NCBI GenBank assembly: GCA_002099365.1
Contig: MSED01000015.1
Location: forward strand, 1,116,001-1,180,000
Reading direction: 5' to 3'
Origin: Phialophora verrucosa
Taxonomy: Eukaryota; Ascomycota; Eurotiomycetes; Chaetothyriales; Herpotrichiellaceae
DNA length: 64,000 nt
Positions 30,533-41,223 of the stretch are shown in pieces. The notes under the pieces were generated by a model that worked only from the letters and a program-made list of their open reading frames with translations, was not told where the DNA came from and made no database searches. How positions within the stretch are numbered: the first letter of the stretch is position 1; the number at the start of each line of letters is the position of its first letter. The position numbers and the translations under genes were made by a program.

Positions 30533-31108
30533 GATGAAGCAGCTTGTTCTCGTTAACTCTGCTCTTTGCCACGGATAGATGGTGGGCTCTAGGGATTCTT
30601 CGAGTCCCGGAAGCGATCCTTTCGGGTCAATGAAGAGTCGAATCTCCAAAACCACGAACCTCGAACGACGGGGAGACAGAAATGGTCTTGGAGCGAAAGA
30701 AGATGGATCTGCTGTTATATTGTGTAAGATCAGTCCTCACCGATACTATAGCAGTACGATCGGTCCTTACGGGGTACATGATTAGTTATAGAGCCGTCAT
30801 TGTAAGCTTCCACCGGCTATGTATCTGGTCACAAGGAATCTGGCAATTCACCGGATACAGGAGGCCTAGGAAAATTGCCTCGGCAGTTAAGCTCGCAAGG
30901 TACGAAGTTCGGGTGCTGATTGATAAGATAAGATGCCCGACTACGAGGCTGGGCGGCAGCCTCGCCCAAGGCGGTCGGCCGGTCCCCACCTCCGAGTTCT
31001 CTCGGTCATCTACGGTCCTGGAAAGCAATTCTCATTTCTGAGCAAACAGGGGGCATCAAGCCACTACCACTGACACTTGGCCTCCGTCGGTGGTCTGGAG
31101 CACCGGAA
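30533..31108. other. divergent intergenic region with a short direct repeat
   Basis: About 575 bases between the ABM gene and the tandem zinc-cluster regulator, so it should hold both promoters. Between 30,724 and 30,775 a roughly 30-base unit occurs twice imperfectly (GATCAGTCCTCACCG, then GATCGGTCCTTACGG). Such a doubled word in a divergent promoter could be an operator, but that is speculative. Confidence 0.45.
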
Positions 31109-32518
31109 ATGCCGGACCCCGAAACCCTATCTGACATGGCGACTCTTCCAGGAGAAATTCAGATGGCTGAGCCGGCCCACCCTCCGTCGTCGCCGTCGGG
31201 GCCTCCGACCTCGATCGTGGGTAAAGTAAATCCCCCGAGGGCGTGCGACAGTTGCAGAGCATCGAAAACCCGATGTGAGTGGTCAACCGACGTGGCACCC
31301 TGCCATCGATGTCGGAAGACCAACAGGCAATGTGTCGCTGGTGGTGTTATCCTTCGCGTGCCAACGCCCACGGGTCCAGATATGAACAACCCAGGAGAGG
31401 GTCAGACCTCCCCTCGAACGTGGTACATGCGTAGAACCTGCGATCCGTGCAGGGCCTCCAAGGTGAAATGCGAACGCGCATCAGAGTCTGGCCAGTGTGA
31501 TAGATGTTCGAAAACGGGTAGGGCATGCATTACCACCCCTGCCAGCAATTCTCGACACCTTTGGCCGAGGCATCAGGCACCACCGCTCCAAGCAGGCCCT
31601 GATACTTCACCAGACAGGAACTTCACCGACTCTGCAAACGATACCAACACGCCGCTGCCGGTGCCTAACCTAGCCAGCTACGTTGGCGCGGAGACTGGGT
31701 TGAATGGCACCTTGGAACAAGCGAGTCGTGCTGCCGAATCGCTTGACGACCCCGCGCAGGCTTCGCGGAATGGAATGACGACGAATATAACCCGACAAAA
31801 CTACCAGTCTAAGCTTGGAGACTTACAGCGGGAGGTTCTCGCGGATCTGGAGCTTGTCAAGTACTGCAAGGGGGCTGACAAATGCCCCGAGTCAACGCTG
31901 CCCCCAGAGCTGGGCTATAATTCCTCCTTCCTTGTTGGGCGAATGCTCGAGCAATCCAAGACATTACTTGAGATCCTGGATGTGTTTGCGCCGACTACGC
32001 TGGCACCCACACCTTCATCAAACGGAAATGCCCTTGACGATGTTTCAACTTCTAATAGAAGCGTGCACTGCGATGCTCCCTCGATGTTCTCGCTTTTCTC
32101 ATGTTTTGTCTGCCTGGTCCGGATCTACCGAACAAACTTCTCGACCATTCTTGACTCGATGCCAATGTTATTGGGCCTGCAACGACCGGTGCCCCAATTG
32201 TTCCCGGGTCTCAATCTTGGGGGCTTCTCGCTGGAAAATCGTCTCGATCTGCAGGTCCAGCTCCTCCTCCAGGTTAGTAACGAAATGTTATCAAACCTCG
32301 AAACGAAGTTTGGTATTGCGGAAGGTGCCGGCACCGCGGGCAAGAGTGTGTTTGCACCGGGGAAAACAAGGATGCTGGCTGCGATGTTGGCCGAGGAGGC
32401 CGCCGAGCAGCCTCCACTTCACGAGCCGCGAGGTCACTGCGCACCGTTGAAGGGGATACTGGAGAACCTGCACCAGATCATCCGAGCAGAAAATGCAAAG
32501 AGGCAGCAGGGTGGCTAG
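31109..32518 (+). CDS. transcription regulator with two tandem Zn2Cys6 clusters
   Basis: A single-exon 469-residue regulator with two complete binuclear zinc clusters. The first, from about residue 46, is CDSCRASKTRCEW, then CHRCRKTNRQC. The second, from about residue 111, is CDPCRASKVKCER, then CDRCSKTGRAC. Both keep all six cysteines, and they resemble each other closely in the first half (CDxCRASKxxCE), which suggests an internal duplication. The C-terminal half has the short aflatoxin-regulator-like pattern: a cluster of conserved residues in FSCFVCLVRIY and the LPGL-like block FPGLNLGGFSLENRLDLQVQLLLQVSNEML. AflR-type proteins control secondary-metabolite clusters. Fungal regulators normally have a single cluster. 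An alternative start at 31,136 would shorten it slightly. It is flanked by the ABM and SDR genes it may control. Confidence 0.88.
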   Translation: MPDPETLSDMATLPGEIQMAEPAHPPSSPSGPPTSIVGKVNPPRACDSCRASKTRCEWSTDVAPCHRCRKTNRQCVAGGVILRVPTPTGPDMNNPGEGQTSPRTWYMRRTCDPCRASKVKCERASESGQCDRCSKTGRACITTPASNSRHLWPRHQAPPLQAGPDTSPDRNFTDSANDTNTPLPVPNLASYVGAETGLNGTLEQASRAAESLDDPAQASRNGMTTNITRQNYQSKLGDLQREVLADLELVKYCKGADKCPESTLPPELGYNSSFLVGRMLEQSKTLLEILDVFAPTTLAPTPSSNGNALDDVSTSNRSVHCDAPSMFSLFSCFVCLVRIYRTNFSTILDSMPMLLGLQRPVPQLFPGLNLGGFSLENRLDLQVQLLLQVSNEMLSNLETKFGIAEGAGTAGKSVFAPGKTRMLAAMLAEEAAEQPPLHEPRGHCAPLKGILENLHQIIRAENAKRQQGG

Positions 32519-32714
32519 TAACACCCCGAGACACCGACCAAGGCCAAGCATCGTCAGGCAATCCGAGACTCCGAGGGGTACCCCGAGGTGCTCCGCTAGC
32601 TCGCCGACGCCCCGTATGCCTGCCCTTCAGAGACAATAAAGACCGCTGCACGCCTGTTTTGGATTTCAAAACTCGTCCACATTCTGTCGGCGTCAAAACC
32701 AACCAGCAGCAAGT

Positions 32715-33898
32715 ATGGGTCACACTCCTCCGCGCGACCAAGGTATATCCGCAATGTGGTGGTCTGCACGGGTAACACTTCCTCGCTCCTGCACCACCCA
32801 GGCTCGTGTATCTGAGAGACTGACCAAGCGCAGAACCCACCAGCCGACCCTAAGACCTCCTTCGCAGGCAAAACCGTCCTCATAACCGGTGCAAACATTG
32901 GGCTTGGACTAGAAGCGGCGGTCAAATTTGCCTGTCTAGGCGCATCCCGTCTGATCCTTGGCGTCCGCTCCCTCCAGCGCGGTGAAGATGCAAAAGCTCA
33001 AATATGCCATCGATCAGGCTACGATGCTGCCAACGTGCAGATCTACCAAGTCGACATGAGTTCTTTTGGGTCCGTCAAGTCGTTTGCTGAGACTCTGTCC
33101 GCGGAAGAGCCTCGCCTCGATATCGCTGTCCTCAACGCGGGTATGGCAGCTCCTTCTTACCAGCTCAGCCCCGATGGATACGAAATGTCCCTTCAAGTCA
33201 ACGTCCTGTCCACCTCTCTCCTCGCCATCCTCCTGCTCCCAAAACTCCAGCAGTCAGCCCAGCTGAACGGATCCCCTTCTCATCTCGAATTCGTTGGCAG
33301 CGTGGGCCATCGCATGGTCAAACCCACGGCGCTGGATGCTGTGCTCGACGATAAAAACGCAGGACTTCTCGACCACGTCAACGACAAGAGACACTTCGAC
33401 ATCCAAGAAACTTACTGCATGACCAAGCTCCTGCTCATGTACGTGATGGAGGGTCTCGTGTCAGCCACACGACGCAACCAGGTCGATGACGTGATCATCA
33501 CGACCTGCTGTCCTAACCTCTGTCGTACAAGCCTCGGCCGCGAGTTCAACTCGTTGATGAACTTGGCGAATTCGCTGTTTCAACTCGTCTTTGCGAGGTC
33601 GGCCGAGGAGGGAAGTCGAATCCTCGTCAGCGGGACGACGTTGGGAAAGGCTGCGCATGGAATGTTCTGGAGTCATGATGTTTTCGACATGTAAGTGACA
33701 ACAACGCCACACAAGCCAGGACCGGGACCGCGTAAATGAGATAGAAAACCCCGACGTGCTAATTACGTTCCTTGTAGGAAAGGAGAGCTCGTTACCAATG
33801 AGAAGGGGAAGATGTTGCAGAAGAAGGCGTGGACTGAGATTGCGCATCTGTTACGCGGGCATGTCCCCTCGAGTGAGAGGTGGTTGCTAGAATGTTGA
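32715..33898 (+). CDS. short-chain dehydrogenase/reductase, retinol-dehydrogenase-like
   Basis: Three exons: 32,715-32,771 (starting MGHTPPRDQGISAMWWSAR), 32,834-33,690 and 33,778-33,898, with introns bounded by GTAAC/GCGCAG and GTAAGT/TGTAG. The second exon begins NPPADPKTSFAGKTVLITGA and carries the cofactor motif TGANIGLG, then LDIAVLNAGMA (the NAG motif) and the catalytic Y-x-x-x-K pair in YCMTKLLLMYV. This is an extended-length SDR of the kind common beside fungal metabolite genes (retinol-dehydrogenase/LPOR-like naming is customary). It acts on an unknown carbonyl or alcohol. It lies 196 bases downstream of the tandem zinc-cluster regulator on the same strand and probably belongs to that small cluster. 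The C-terminus after GKAAHGMFWSHDVFD is unusually short but coherent. Confidence 0.85.
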
Positions 33899-35787
33899 TT
33901 GTTGCATGCTGGCCTATGGCTTCGTCCAGGCTTGGCTGCTGTACTCGGTGAGGGCAAGTCTTTCAGGCATGCAGCCGCGGAAGCACTTGGGCATCGATCA
34001 TCCAGCGCCAACGTGCCACTCAAATCGGACTTGGCCTTCACACTCATCCTGAAGATTGAGCAAGCCGACCATCTCACGCACTCCAAATGGATTAGAACTT
34101 GGAAGTGCACGGGCGGCCGGTGAAGGGACACTCCGTTCCGCAAGTGGGCGAAATACAAGGCCAAGCCATTCCTATGCTACGGAGAAGCAGAGTTGCCCTC
34201 CTGCAGCTGTGTCCATTGCTTATTCGTGCTTATTCTGTTCCTTCACTTCGAACTCACTTAGCTTCATCATCATCCTATACGAAGCATCTTGACAGCTTGA
34301 GACTCCATCACAATCAGTTCGATTTGCTATATCATCGCCAAGCACGATGATCAGATCGGTGAAGACACGAGGTTCCAGGGCTCGGATTGCTACCTCTCGA
34401 ATTGAGGGCGCAAGCTCCGTTCAGCTTCTTCCACTGGGTGCACTCCAGCGCTTGGAGTGTAATCTAGTTGCCCGATATGTCACCTTGGATCGATGTCGTG
34501 GCCAGTGATAGTCAACGTGATGGACCGAGATACGAAGCCCTGAAAGCACTCTTCTGCACATGTCGACTATTCCCATCAGAAGATTGTCAAGCTGTCGAGC
34601 TGAACAATGTGCAGTCTCGAAACCTACAAGCGGGGGGCATTTCTGGCGCGATGGATCGGTACATCATTCACAGCTCCTGCAGATCTATCTGCTGGGTGCT
34701 CCAGCTGGCACAAAGTACAATGACACGCTTCGCATGCTAGGCGTCGACAAGCTCGCGTTCCAGGCTTTGCAAGGAGACCATTTGAGGCCGGTTGTCTTCC
34801 ACGAGGGTTTGGGTGTCAGGGGAAGGATGAATCCGAGAACGAGACAGTTGCACGATGATTCGACTTTCCTGGATGTAGAGCAGAACGAACGAAGAACACA
34901 GGTTGGTACGTCCTAGGATTGGCGGCGGCCGTAATGCTAGAAGCGACTGCCGACAATCCGAAGATGGTTTATTGATCTGCCAGTTGCTGCTGGACGAAAA
35001 TCTGTTCGAACACTTCCCTCGCTGATAGGAGTCTCACCGCCTTCCGCCTAGCAGTGAAGAGGCACACGAATAGTAAACTACGGTTTCTCGGTGTCAAAGG
35101 TTCGGACCTCACCTCTTTACAGTTCGAACCTCACATGTGAGTTACTTCACCTCTGGATCACCTCACCTGTAGGTCAACTCACCTCTGGGCCACCTCCCCT
35201 CTGTCATCTCACCTTTACACCACCGCAAAACCTCTAGTCAGCCTGTCCTGGACTGACTTCCAACTTCTCCATCCACGATCGTAAGTGAAGACCTGATTAA
35301 AACGCAACTCCTATTGACCAGACCTACAGTCCTCTCTGATGATCTGGGCGAGACAACCCTGATCAGCTGCTGCTGCTGGGATCGTGATGCTCGAGTGAGC
35401 GCCGCCTCATCTCTCCTTGTCCTCCACCAGTCCATCTATCTCTCCGAAACCCCTTCAAACGCGCGGTCCACCTTGAAGGAGGATCTCTGTTCGGTCGATT
35501 CTCGACAATCGCCTCCGGATCCCATTTCACCCACACCCTTACGGATCACTTTCATGAGATGATTGTGCCTTCCTTCGCTAATCAGTCAACGGATCGTGGC
35601 CGAGACAAGCGACCTTCTTTCCTCCCAGTATCAATCTCAAGCGAAGCCAACTCGTCATCTTTCACCCCCTTCTCACACTAAGCTACCACGCGGATCAACT
35701 CGGCCTTGAGTCTGTAGTACAATCGACTTTTGACGACCTACAGAGGTGCTGCATACGGCCATCAAGACAAGTCTGATTCGAACCAAG
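33899..35787. other. long intergenic region
   Basis: About 1.9 kb. Overlapping frames at 34,468-34,916 contain one peptide-like run (YLLGAPAGTKYNDTLRMLGV) that could be a decayed or two-exon small gene, but I cannot support it. A CACCTC-rich stretch is listed separately. Confidence 0.45.
35107..35222. repeat. degenerate CACCTC-rich array
   Basis: The unit (T)CACCTCT or (T)CACCTNT recurs about eight to ten times within 115 bases with 8-14 base spacing, interleaved with TTACA and GTCA words. It is not a clean tandem repeat. Confidence 0.5.
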
Positions 35788-38700
35788 ATGGCACGTAGAT
35801 ACAAAGCCAGTGTGTTCAAGCTGGACCTTCTTTCCCCAGAACTACAACGAAACATACCCGAAAGTGAGATATCTTCTGCGTCAAGAGTCACTTCTATCCT
35901 CGGATATGGTCCCACGTGGAGTGCTGATAATCCACTTGGGATGTCTCTGTCAGAACCGGCATCAACCCGATTGCCAGATATATTGAACACCAGAGAAAAT
36001 GTTCTAACATATGTGACGGAAGGCGACATCTTCTTTCACGCCTCGGCTACGCACACTTCATATCTTCAATTGTCGGTCTATCTCCCAGACGACTCTGCTC
36101 CAAATGGTCTCAAACAATCATGCATCCGATTGACTCGAGAGACATGTCGGCAGCTTGCCCTCGTAAAAATCGACAGTTCACTCTATGCAGATCTCCCGTG
36201 GAAGATAGCTCCACCTCATACAAGCAACAGGCACTTTGCTCTCTCTATCCACTATGACCCTGACAGCTTCTTCTCTGAGAACCTCTTTCCAGAATCGCCC
36301 TCTCAGTCTTTGCTACAGCTACAGGAGACCCTAACCTGAACCCCCCGCCTTACCATCCTAGTGGATGCAACAACGGCCTTTTATTTTCAGAAAGACCTGG
36401 ATTCGCTAATCGCCAAGTTTCGAATCGGAGAGAGCAATAGCCCCTTGCGGGCCCTAAACGCTTTTCTCGAAGATGAAGGCAGGTCCCCGGTTCTAGCATC
36501 GAACCAAGCGGAGCCGGCTAGAGCATCCTTTTTCAGCTGGGACGATTACTCTGCGACCCTAGGTGTCGGCACCAAGGTAGCAAGAGAAGCGCAAGAAAAA
36601 GCAGAACGACAGCCTTTCGAGTGTGCCATGCACATTATCGGTGCAGAGAATGGAGACCGAGGACGGTATTTTGCGATATTTCAGGTTCCCCGAGACCGGA
36701 CACATTTGGCCGGCTTTTCTCCCGGTGACAAAGCTAGGGTGTCATTCAAAAAAGCTGGTCAGGCGAATGAAAACGATTCCTGGGACATGGAAGTCATTGA
36801 GCCAATCCCCTGGTTCGGTAGCCGTGTTGTGACGGTGTGTCTAGAAGTTGAGAAAGAAATAGCGTCTCCAAGATGTCTGCGGGTCACTCCTATCCCTCGA
36901 GGTCATTGTCGTTTTGAATTGCTGGCAGGGCCAGGTTTGAATGCGACCGTGTCTCCAGAGGCCCGTCACAGCGAGTTTCCGTATATCATGGACGCGTTCA
37001 ACAATTTACGCTCCAAATTGCCGTACGCCAGCGCCACCTCGATGGAGTCTGCAGTATGCCAGTTCCTTGTGGGTAACAAGCTTGGCAGAATTCCGAAGAA
37101 AGACATCTATGGGTCACTGGTGAACAAAGATCTCGCTGCTGAGCATTCCATGGATCTCAATGACAGCCAGAAGAGTGCTATTCGTATGGCCAGATCTGCT
37201 CCAGCCGGATTTGTCGTTTGTCACGGCGGTCCAGGTACAGGGAAGACCCATTTTGTGGTTGAAGCGGTCAAGCCGTTCCTTCTCAATTCTAAAGGACATC
37301 GCGTACTGCTTACAGCGCAAGGGAATCGTGCTGCCGATGCCTTGGCCATTGGCCTCGAACGCAAATTACAGGGGCTCATCGACAACGGCCAGGTTCCTCG
37401 ATCCCAATATCTGGTGCGCTTGCATAGCTTCAAGACTGAAAGATCAATCTTTCTCCGGCTCGCACTTGAGTCCAGACTCGAGAAACTGCGAGCCCAAAAG
37501 GCCAAGGCTCAGAGTGAACCAGGAACAATCCGCAACCCAGGCCGTGCAGAGCAGGATGAAGCAATCACGGCACATTGTCAAACTTTTGCTGCTTGCAAAT
37601 ACGAGTTCGTGGATGACAAACGTGTGGAGCACCTGGCACTCTCAGTCGGACACAGGATGCGGCAAATGTTAGGTCTAGAGCCGGATGGCCCAAAACCACC
37701 TGAGGACAAGTTTTCTAAACTTGCAGACCTGTACCAACGATTTAGTGATGGTGCCGATCTATCTGAGTATGGCATGTCTGATCTTCGTCTGGAGGTTGAC
37801 GAGCTGATGGCATTCACTATTTCAAACGCTGCGGCTGTTTGCGCCACCATTGCTGGTGCTGCCGACTCCACCTTCACGCAAAACTACTCAGAGGCTGAGT
37901 TGATCGTAGTGGATGAGGCATCCCGAATTCCGGAGTACTACTGGTGGCCTTTGCTTTCTTGCTTCCCACACGCAGTGGGTAAGATCATGGTGGGTGACCA
38001 CTTCCAGCTACCACCCCGGGTAGATGGAGACATGGAGGTGGGAAACCCATGCCAGCCTCAGCTGGAGATGTCCTTACAGGAACGTGCTCAGACAATGGGC
38101 ATGCCTGCGGCATTCTTTACTGTACAGTATCGGGCTATGCCCGAGATTGCCGAAATCTACAGCAAGGTCTGTTATCAGTCTCGTCTCACCAGCGATTCAT
38201 CAACATTCCTGGATCATCGACCTCTAGCCGGTGAAATCGTCCGTCACAATACCGACCAATACGGGATAGCCAAGCCGATCATCTTCTTCGATCTTCCGGA
38301 CGCCGTGCAAGAGAAGGATGACAACACCATCCTTTGCGTCAAATACGCCAACCTGGTCCTGCGAATTCCTCCAAGACCTTCTGGCCGCTGGGTTTGGCTC
38401 AACAAAGCCTTGCAAAATCGCCATCCTGACCCCTTACAAGTCCGAGTTGAACATGCTCTGGGTGGCTAAGAGGAAAATGTCCGAGAATGTAAAGGAAGCT
38501 GCAGCTGCAAAGGATGTGCTAATCGAGACTGCGGATAAGGTACAAGGCATGGAATATGATAGTAAGTTTTCCCTCCGAAGCAGGGAGACTCGGACCACAC
38601 GTCCAGCTCCCTCCATCATCTGCCAGCGCAGAGGATAACGTCTATACAGTTGTCATCGTCGATCCGGTGGCCACGCACTTCCCAGGGTTCTTGACCATGC

Positions 38701-38891
38701 AGAGACTCAACGTCCTATTCTCCCGGGCAAAATATGGACTCTATGTCTGCGGCAACCTCGAATCATGGAGAAGAATGAAAGGGGACAATGCTGGATGGGT
38801 TCAAGCTTTCGGCAAAGCTTTTTCACCGCACGCGACAAGACTGTCAGATTCCGAATTACGTGGGTCGGTTGTGGTCGACACTGACTGGTGA
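35788..38891 (+). pseudogene. UPF1-like superfamily 1 helicase with stop codon and frameshift
   Basis: The coding potential covers about 1,000 residues of a DNA2/NAM7 (UPF1-like) helicase. The ATG at 35,788 opens MARRYKASVFKLDLL. A TGA at 36,337-36,339 then interrupts, and the same frame continues at once (VDATTAFYFQKDLDSL). Helicase motifs follow: Walker A GGPGTGKTHF, DEAS-type Walker B VVDEASRIPEYYWW, motif III VGDHFQLPP and motif IV TVQYRAMPEIAEIY. Near 38,362 (CTGGTCCTGCGAATTC) the frame must move by one base to reach FLQDLLAAGFG, then ILTPYKSELN, motif V ADKVQGMEYD, and after an intron (38,562-38,631) motif VI LNVLFSRAKYGLYVCG. The TGA region has a good 3' splice site but no matching donor. 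So it is either a recent pseudogene or carries base errors. The RNA or DNA target is unknown. Confidence 0.75.
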
Positions 38892-39425
38892 AGCTGAGTC
38901 GACGCGATTTGAGATGGAGGGACGTGGGTGGAACACATTAAGGTGAAGCGCAACGGCGTCAGTGATCATCCAGCCATTGGATAAAGGCGCAGGAATGAAC
39001 AGTCGGGTCAGCCTACATTTGGAGACCATGGAATTCTTGGACAGCGTGGAGGAGCAAAGAGTCAGCGTGACGCAGGAAGATCCAGCACACTAGGTGCATG
39101 ACCAATGCCACCTTGGAGATGTCATTAAATGCACGATAGTTTCGTCCAGTATGGGTTCCGTCCCGAATGCTGTACCACGACTTGTAAGCATCAAATTGAG
39201 AGCTCGCATACAGCATGTGTCACCGCAGACAAAGCGATAGCTGCGCCTTGAATGCTGCGTACCACCCTCGGGCTCTCGCCGCTTACCGTCCTTTCGCTCG
39301 CCACGGGTATGAAACGTCAGAGCGCAGCAGTGCCCTGAGTCGAAGACACCGCCGAAGTTCAGGAACAAGCAGGTAGCAAAAGGAAGTTGAATTGACCCAC
39401 GAATCACCATTAGCTCACCTAGACT
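38892..39425. other. intergenic region
   Basis: About 530 bases between convergent genes (helicase and PrpF-type). Nothing gene-like is seen. Confidence 0.55.
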
Positions 39426-40664
39426 TCATTTCCAATAGACAACTCCCTCCATCAGCCGCCTCGCCGTCCGAAAGACAGTTGCAGACTTCAGCTCGCCATC
39501 CTCATCGTACTGCGCCCCAACCATCAACCTTCCACTGGCATGCCCCAGCGTAACACCGGCTGAATCAACAGGGTGGTCGGAGCAGCACTCTCGCACCGTC
39601 GACCCGGCCAACTTCGACGCTGCAGCACAGGCCAGCGCCACCGTGATAGGCACAGCCTTGTGCGGCTGACCTACGGAAATGGCACGAACCCGGAGATCCA
39701 TTGCCGCGGAAGCCTCTGCCGGCTGTGAAACAAGACATATTTTCGGCACACTTCCTGGCACGTCGGCAGCCGTGCCAGCCAGTCCCATTTTCACGCCCGC
39801 TTGACGCCGAATCGAGTCCAGCCGAGACAGAAGTGTCGGGTGCGCGTCCATTTCGTCCGGCGAGATTCCCCCGTCGACGCCCAACGATGCAGCCTGGACG
39901 AAACAGCACGGATTGCCCACGTCGATACACGTCGCCATTACGCCGTCAAATTCGTCCACCACGCTCCCCGTGGGGAGCAGCTTGCCTGTCTTAGAGCCCG
40001 CAGGGTTGACGAAGTCGAGCTGGATTCTGGCCCCACTGCCCGACACGCCGTCGATGCTGAACGCGCCGCTCGCCACGGCTTCCCCGTCCTGCACGTCGAA
40101 TGTCGAATGGATGACCTTGCCGGTGTTGGTGTTGTGAATCCGCACCGTCACCGTCCGCGTCTCGGTCCCGGTCTCAGGCTCCGTGTGACTATTCGCATCC
40201 TCCCGCCCGACGGGGGCGAAGATCTTCGCGTCGACCGCGAACGGACCCACCGCACTGGTCATATTCCCGCAATTACTCGAGAAGTCGACGTCCGCGTCCT
40301 TGACACCCACGGCGGCAAAGGTGTAGTCGACGTCTGCGTCGGGGCGGCTCGACGGACCGACGACACAGATCTTCGAGAGGCTGGAGATCCCACCGCCTAT
40401 GCCGTCGAGCTGGCGGCCCCAAGGGTCCGGGCTGCCTATCACGCCCAGGAAGATGGGCGTCCACTGCGCCCTGTCTGCCGGGAGGTCCTTTGGTTGGAAG
40501 AAGACAGCCCGTGACGTGCCGCCGCGGTAGTATGCTGCTGGGAGTCTGTGCTGGCGCATGCTGACGGGCGAAGTGGTGAGAGGTCGAATGCGACGGTAAT
40601 ACTCACGCGTGAAGCCGTAGCACTGTGGTCTGCGGATTCTGGCTGCTTTGGCGAGGGATAGCAT
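39426..40664 (-). CDS. PrpF-family isomerase/tautomerase
   Basis: A 412-residue PrpF/4-oxalomesaconate tautomerase-type protein (diaminopimelate epimerase fold). Motifs are AAYYRGGTSRAVFF at the start of the fold, DGIGGGISSLSKICVV, VDFSSNCGNMTSAVGPFA (the Cys-Gly-Asn-Met active site loop) and IDVGNPCCFV. The C-terminal part RAISVGQPHKAVPITVALACA is typical. Family enzymes move double bonds in aconitate-like acids (2-methylaconitate in propionate use; 4-oxalomesaconate in gallate breakdown). Thirty-five residues, many basic, precede MRQHRLPAAYY and could be a mitochondrial presequence. Alternatively translation starts at 40,559, because the preceding segment contains a GTGAGT...GTCAG intron-like stretch of 46 bases that is not a multiple of three. 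No frame damage is visible. The role in aromatic or methylcitrate metabolism is inference. Confidence 0.88.
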   Translation of the reverse strand: MLSLAKAARIRRPQCYGFTREYYRRIRPLTTSPVSMRQHRLPAAYYRGGTSRAVFFQPKDLPADRAQWTPIFLGVIGSPDPWGRQLDGIGGGISSLSKICVVGPSSRPDADVDYTFAAVGVKDADVDFSSNCGNMTSAVGPFAVDAKIFAPVGREDANSHTEPETGTETRTVTVRIHNTNTGKVIHSTFDVQDGEAVASGAFSIDGVSGSGARIQLDFVNPAGSKTGKLLPTGSVVDEFDGVMATCIDVGNPCCFVQAASLGVDGGISPDEMDAHPTLLSRLDSIRRQAGVKMGLAGTAADVPGSVPKICLVSQPAEASAAMDLRVRAISVGQPHKAVPITVALACAAASKLAGSTVRECCSDHPVDSAGVTLGHASGRLMVGAQYDEDGELKSATVFRTARRLMEGVVYWK

Positions 40665-41094
40665 TGGCGGTTCCCATCGGTGTGTGATTGATTAATGTAG
40701 TTATTACACAATGTCGATGGCGATGTGTCTACAATACGATAATCATAGTACAATAAAGAAGGAAATCTCCAATACACTTCAAGGTGATGGATGGTACGTA
40801 CAAGCGGAGGACAGCCAGTCTTGCCCGCTCCGGCCAGTTGCCGAGCCGAGCGACGATGATTGTAATTATATTTCCGCAGTCGGCAAACGCCTTGCACGAC
40901 CGACGGGAATGGAAAAGCTCCCAAAGGGGGATGTTAAAGCAATGTGCAAGTTTGTTTTCAGCTCAAGATTCAAGCAAGAGGCTGCTGTGTCGCCCACATA
41001 GGGGAAGCTTCAAGGGTTGTCACGGTCACATGATCCAAACAAATCAAGCTTGATAAGTTTTGGCGCACAAACTTCGTCAACAAATCAACCAGAC
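40665..41094. other. intergenic region
   Basis: About 430 bases between the PrpF-type promoter and the tRNA gene, containing promoter-side sequence but no recognised element. Confidence 0.5.
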
Positions 41095-41130
41095 GGGGAT
41101 GTGGTCTAGTGGTATGACGTTTCCTTAGCA

Positions 41131-41147
41131 TCATGCGATCCATCGCA
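41131..41147 (+). other. canonical 17-base tRNA intron
   Basis: Inserted one base after the anticodon AGC (between positions 37 and 38), where tRNA endonuclease introns are found. Removing it joins the loop to TTAGCAT and pairs TTTCC with GGAAA. Its core GCGATCCATCGC is self-complementary. Confidence 0.75.
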
Positions 41148-41169
41148 TGGAAAAGGTTCTGGGTTCGAT

Positions 41170-41223
41170 GTAAGTTACTATCAGATCGAGTTCTGATGAG
41201 TCGCTGTCTAACAAATTCCCCAG
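41170..41223 (+). other. 54-base spliceosomal-intron-like insertion in the tRNA T-loop
   Basis: It starts GTAAGT, the best fungal 5' splice site. It contains CTAAC at 41,208-41,212 about ten bases before the end, and ends CCCCAG. Its exact removal joins TTCGAT to TCCCAG and rebuilds the T-arm CTGGG-TTCGATT-CCCAG. The neighbouring bases do not allow the borders to slide, so GT and AG are the true ends. The length equals that of protein-gene introns in this window (for example the optional 54-base intron at 19,937). Confidence 0.75.

Noticed and set aside
34468..34916. Small plus-strand gene
   Set aside because: One readable peptide run exists, but no start, splice or family supports it.
36337..36361. 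3' splice site covering the helicase TGA
   Set aside because: CTAACCTGAACC...CCTAG looks like a branch site and acceptor, but no donor in the right phase was found within 200 bases upstream, so I kept the stop as a lesion.
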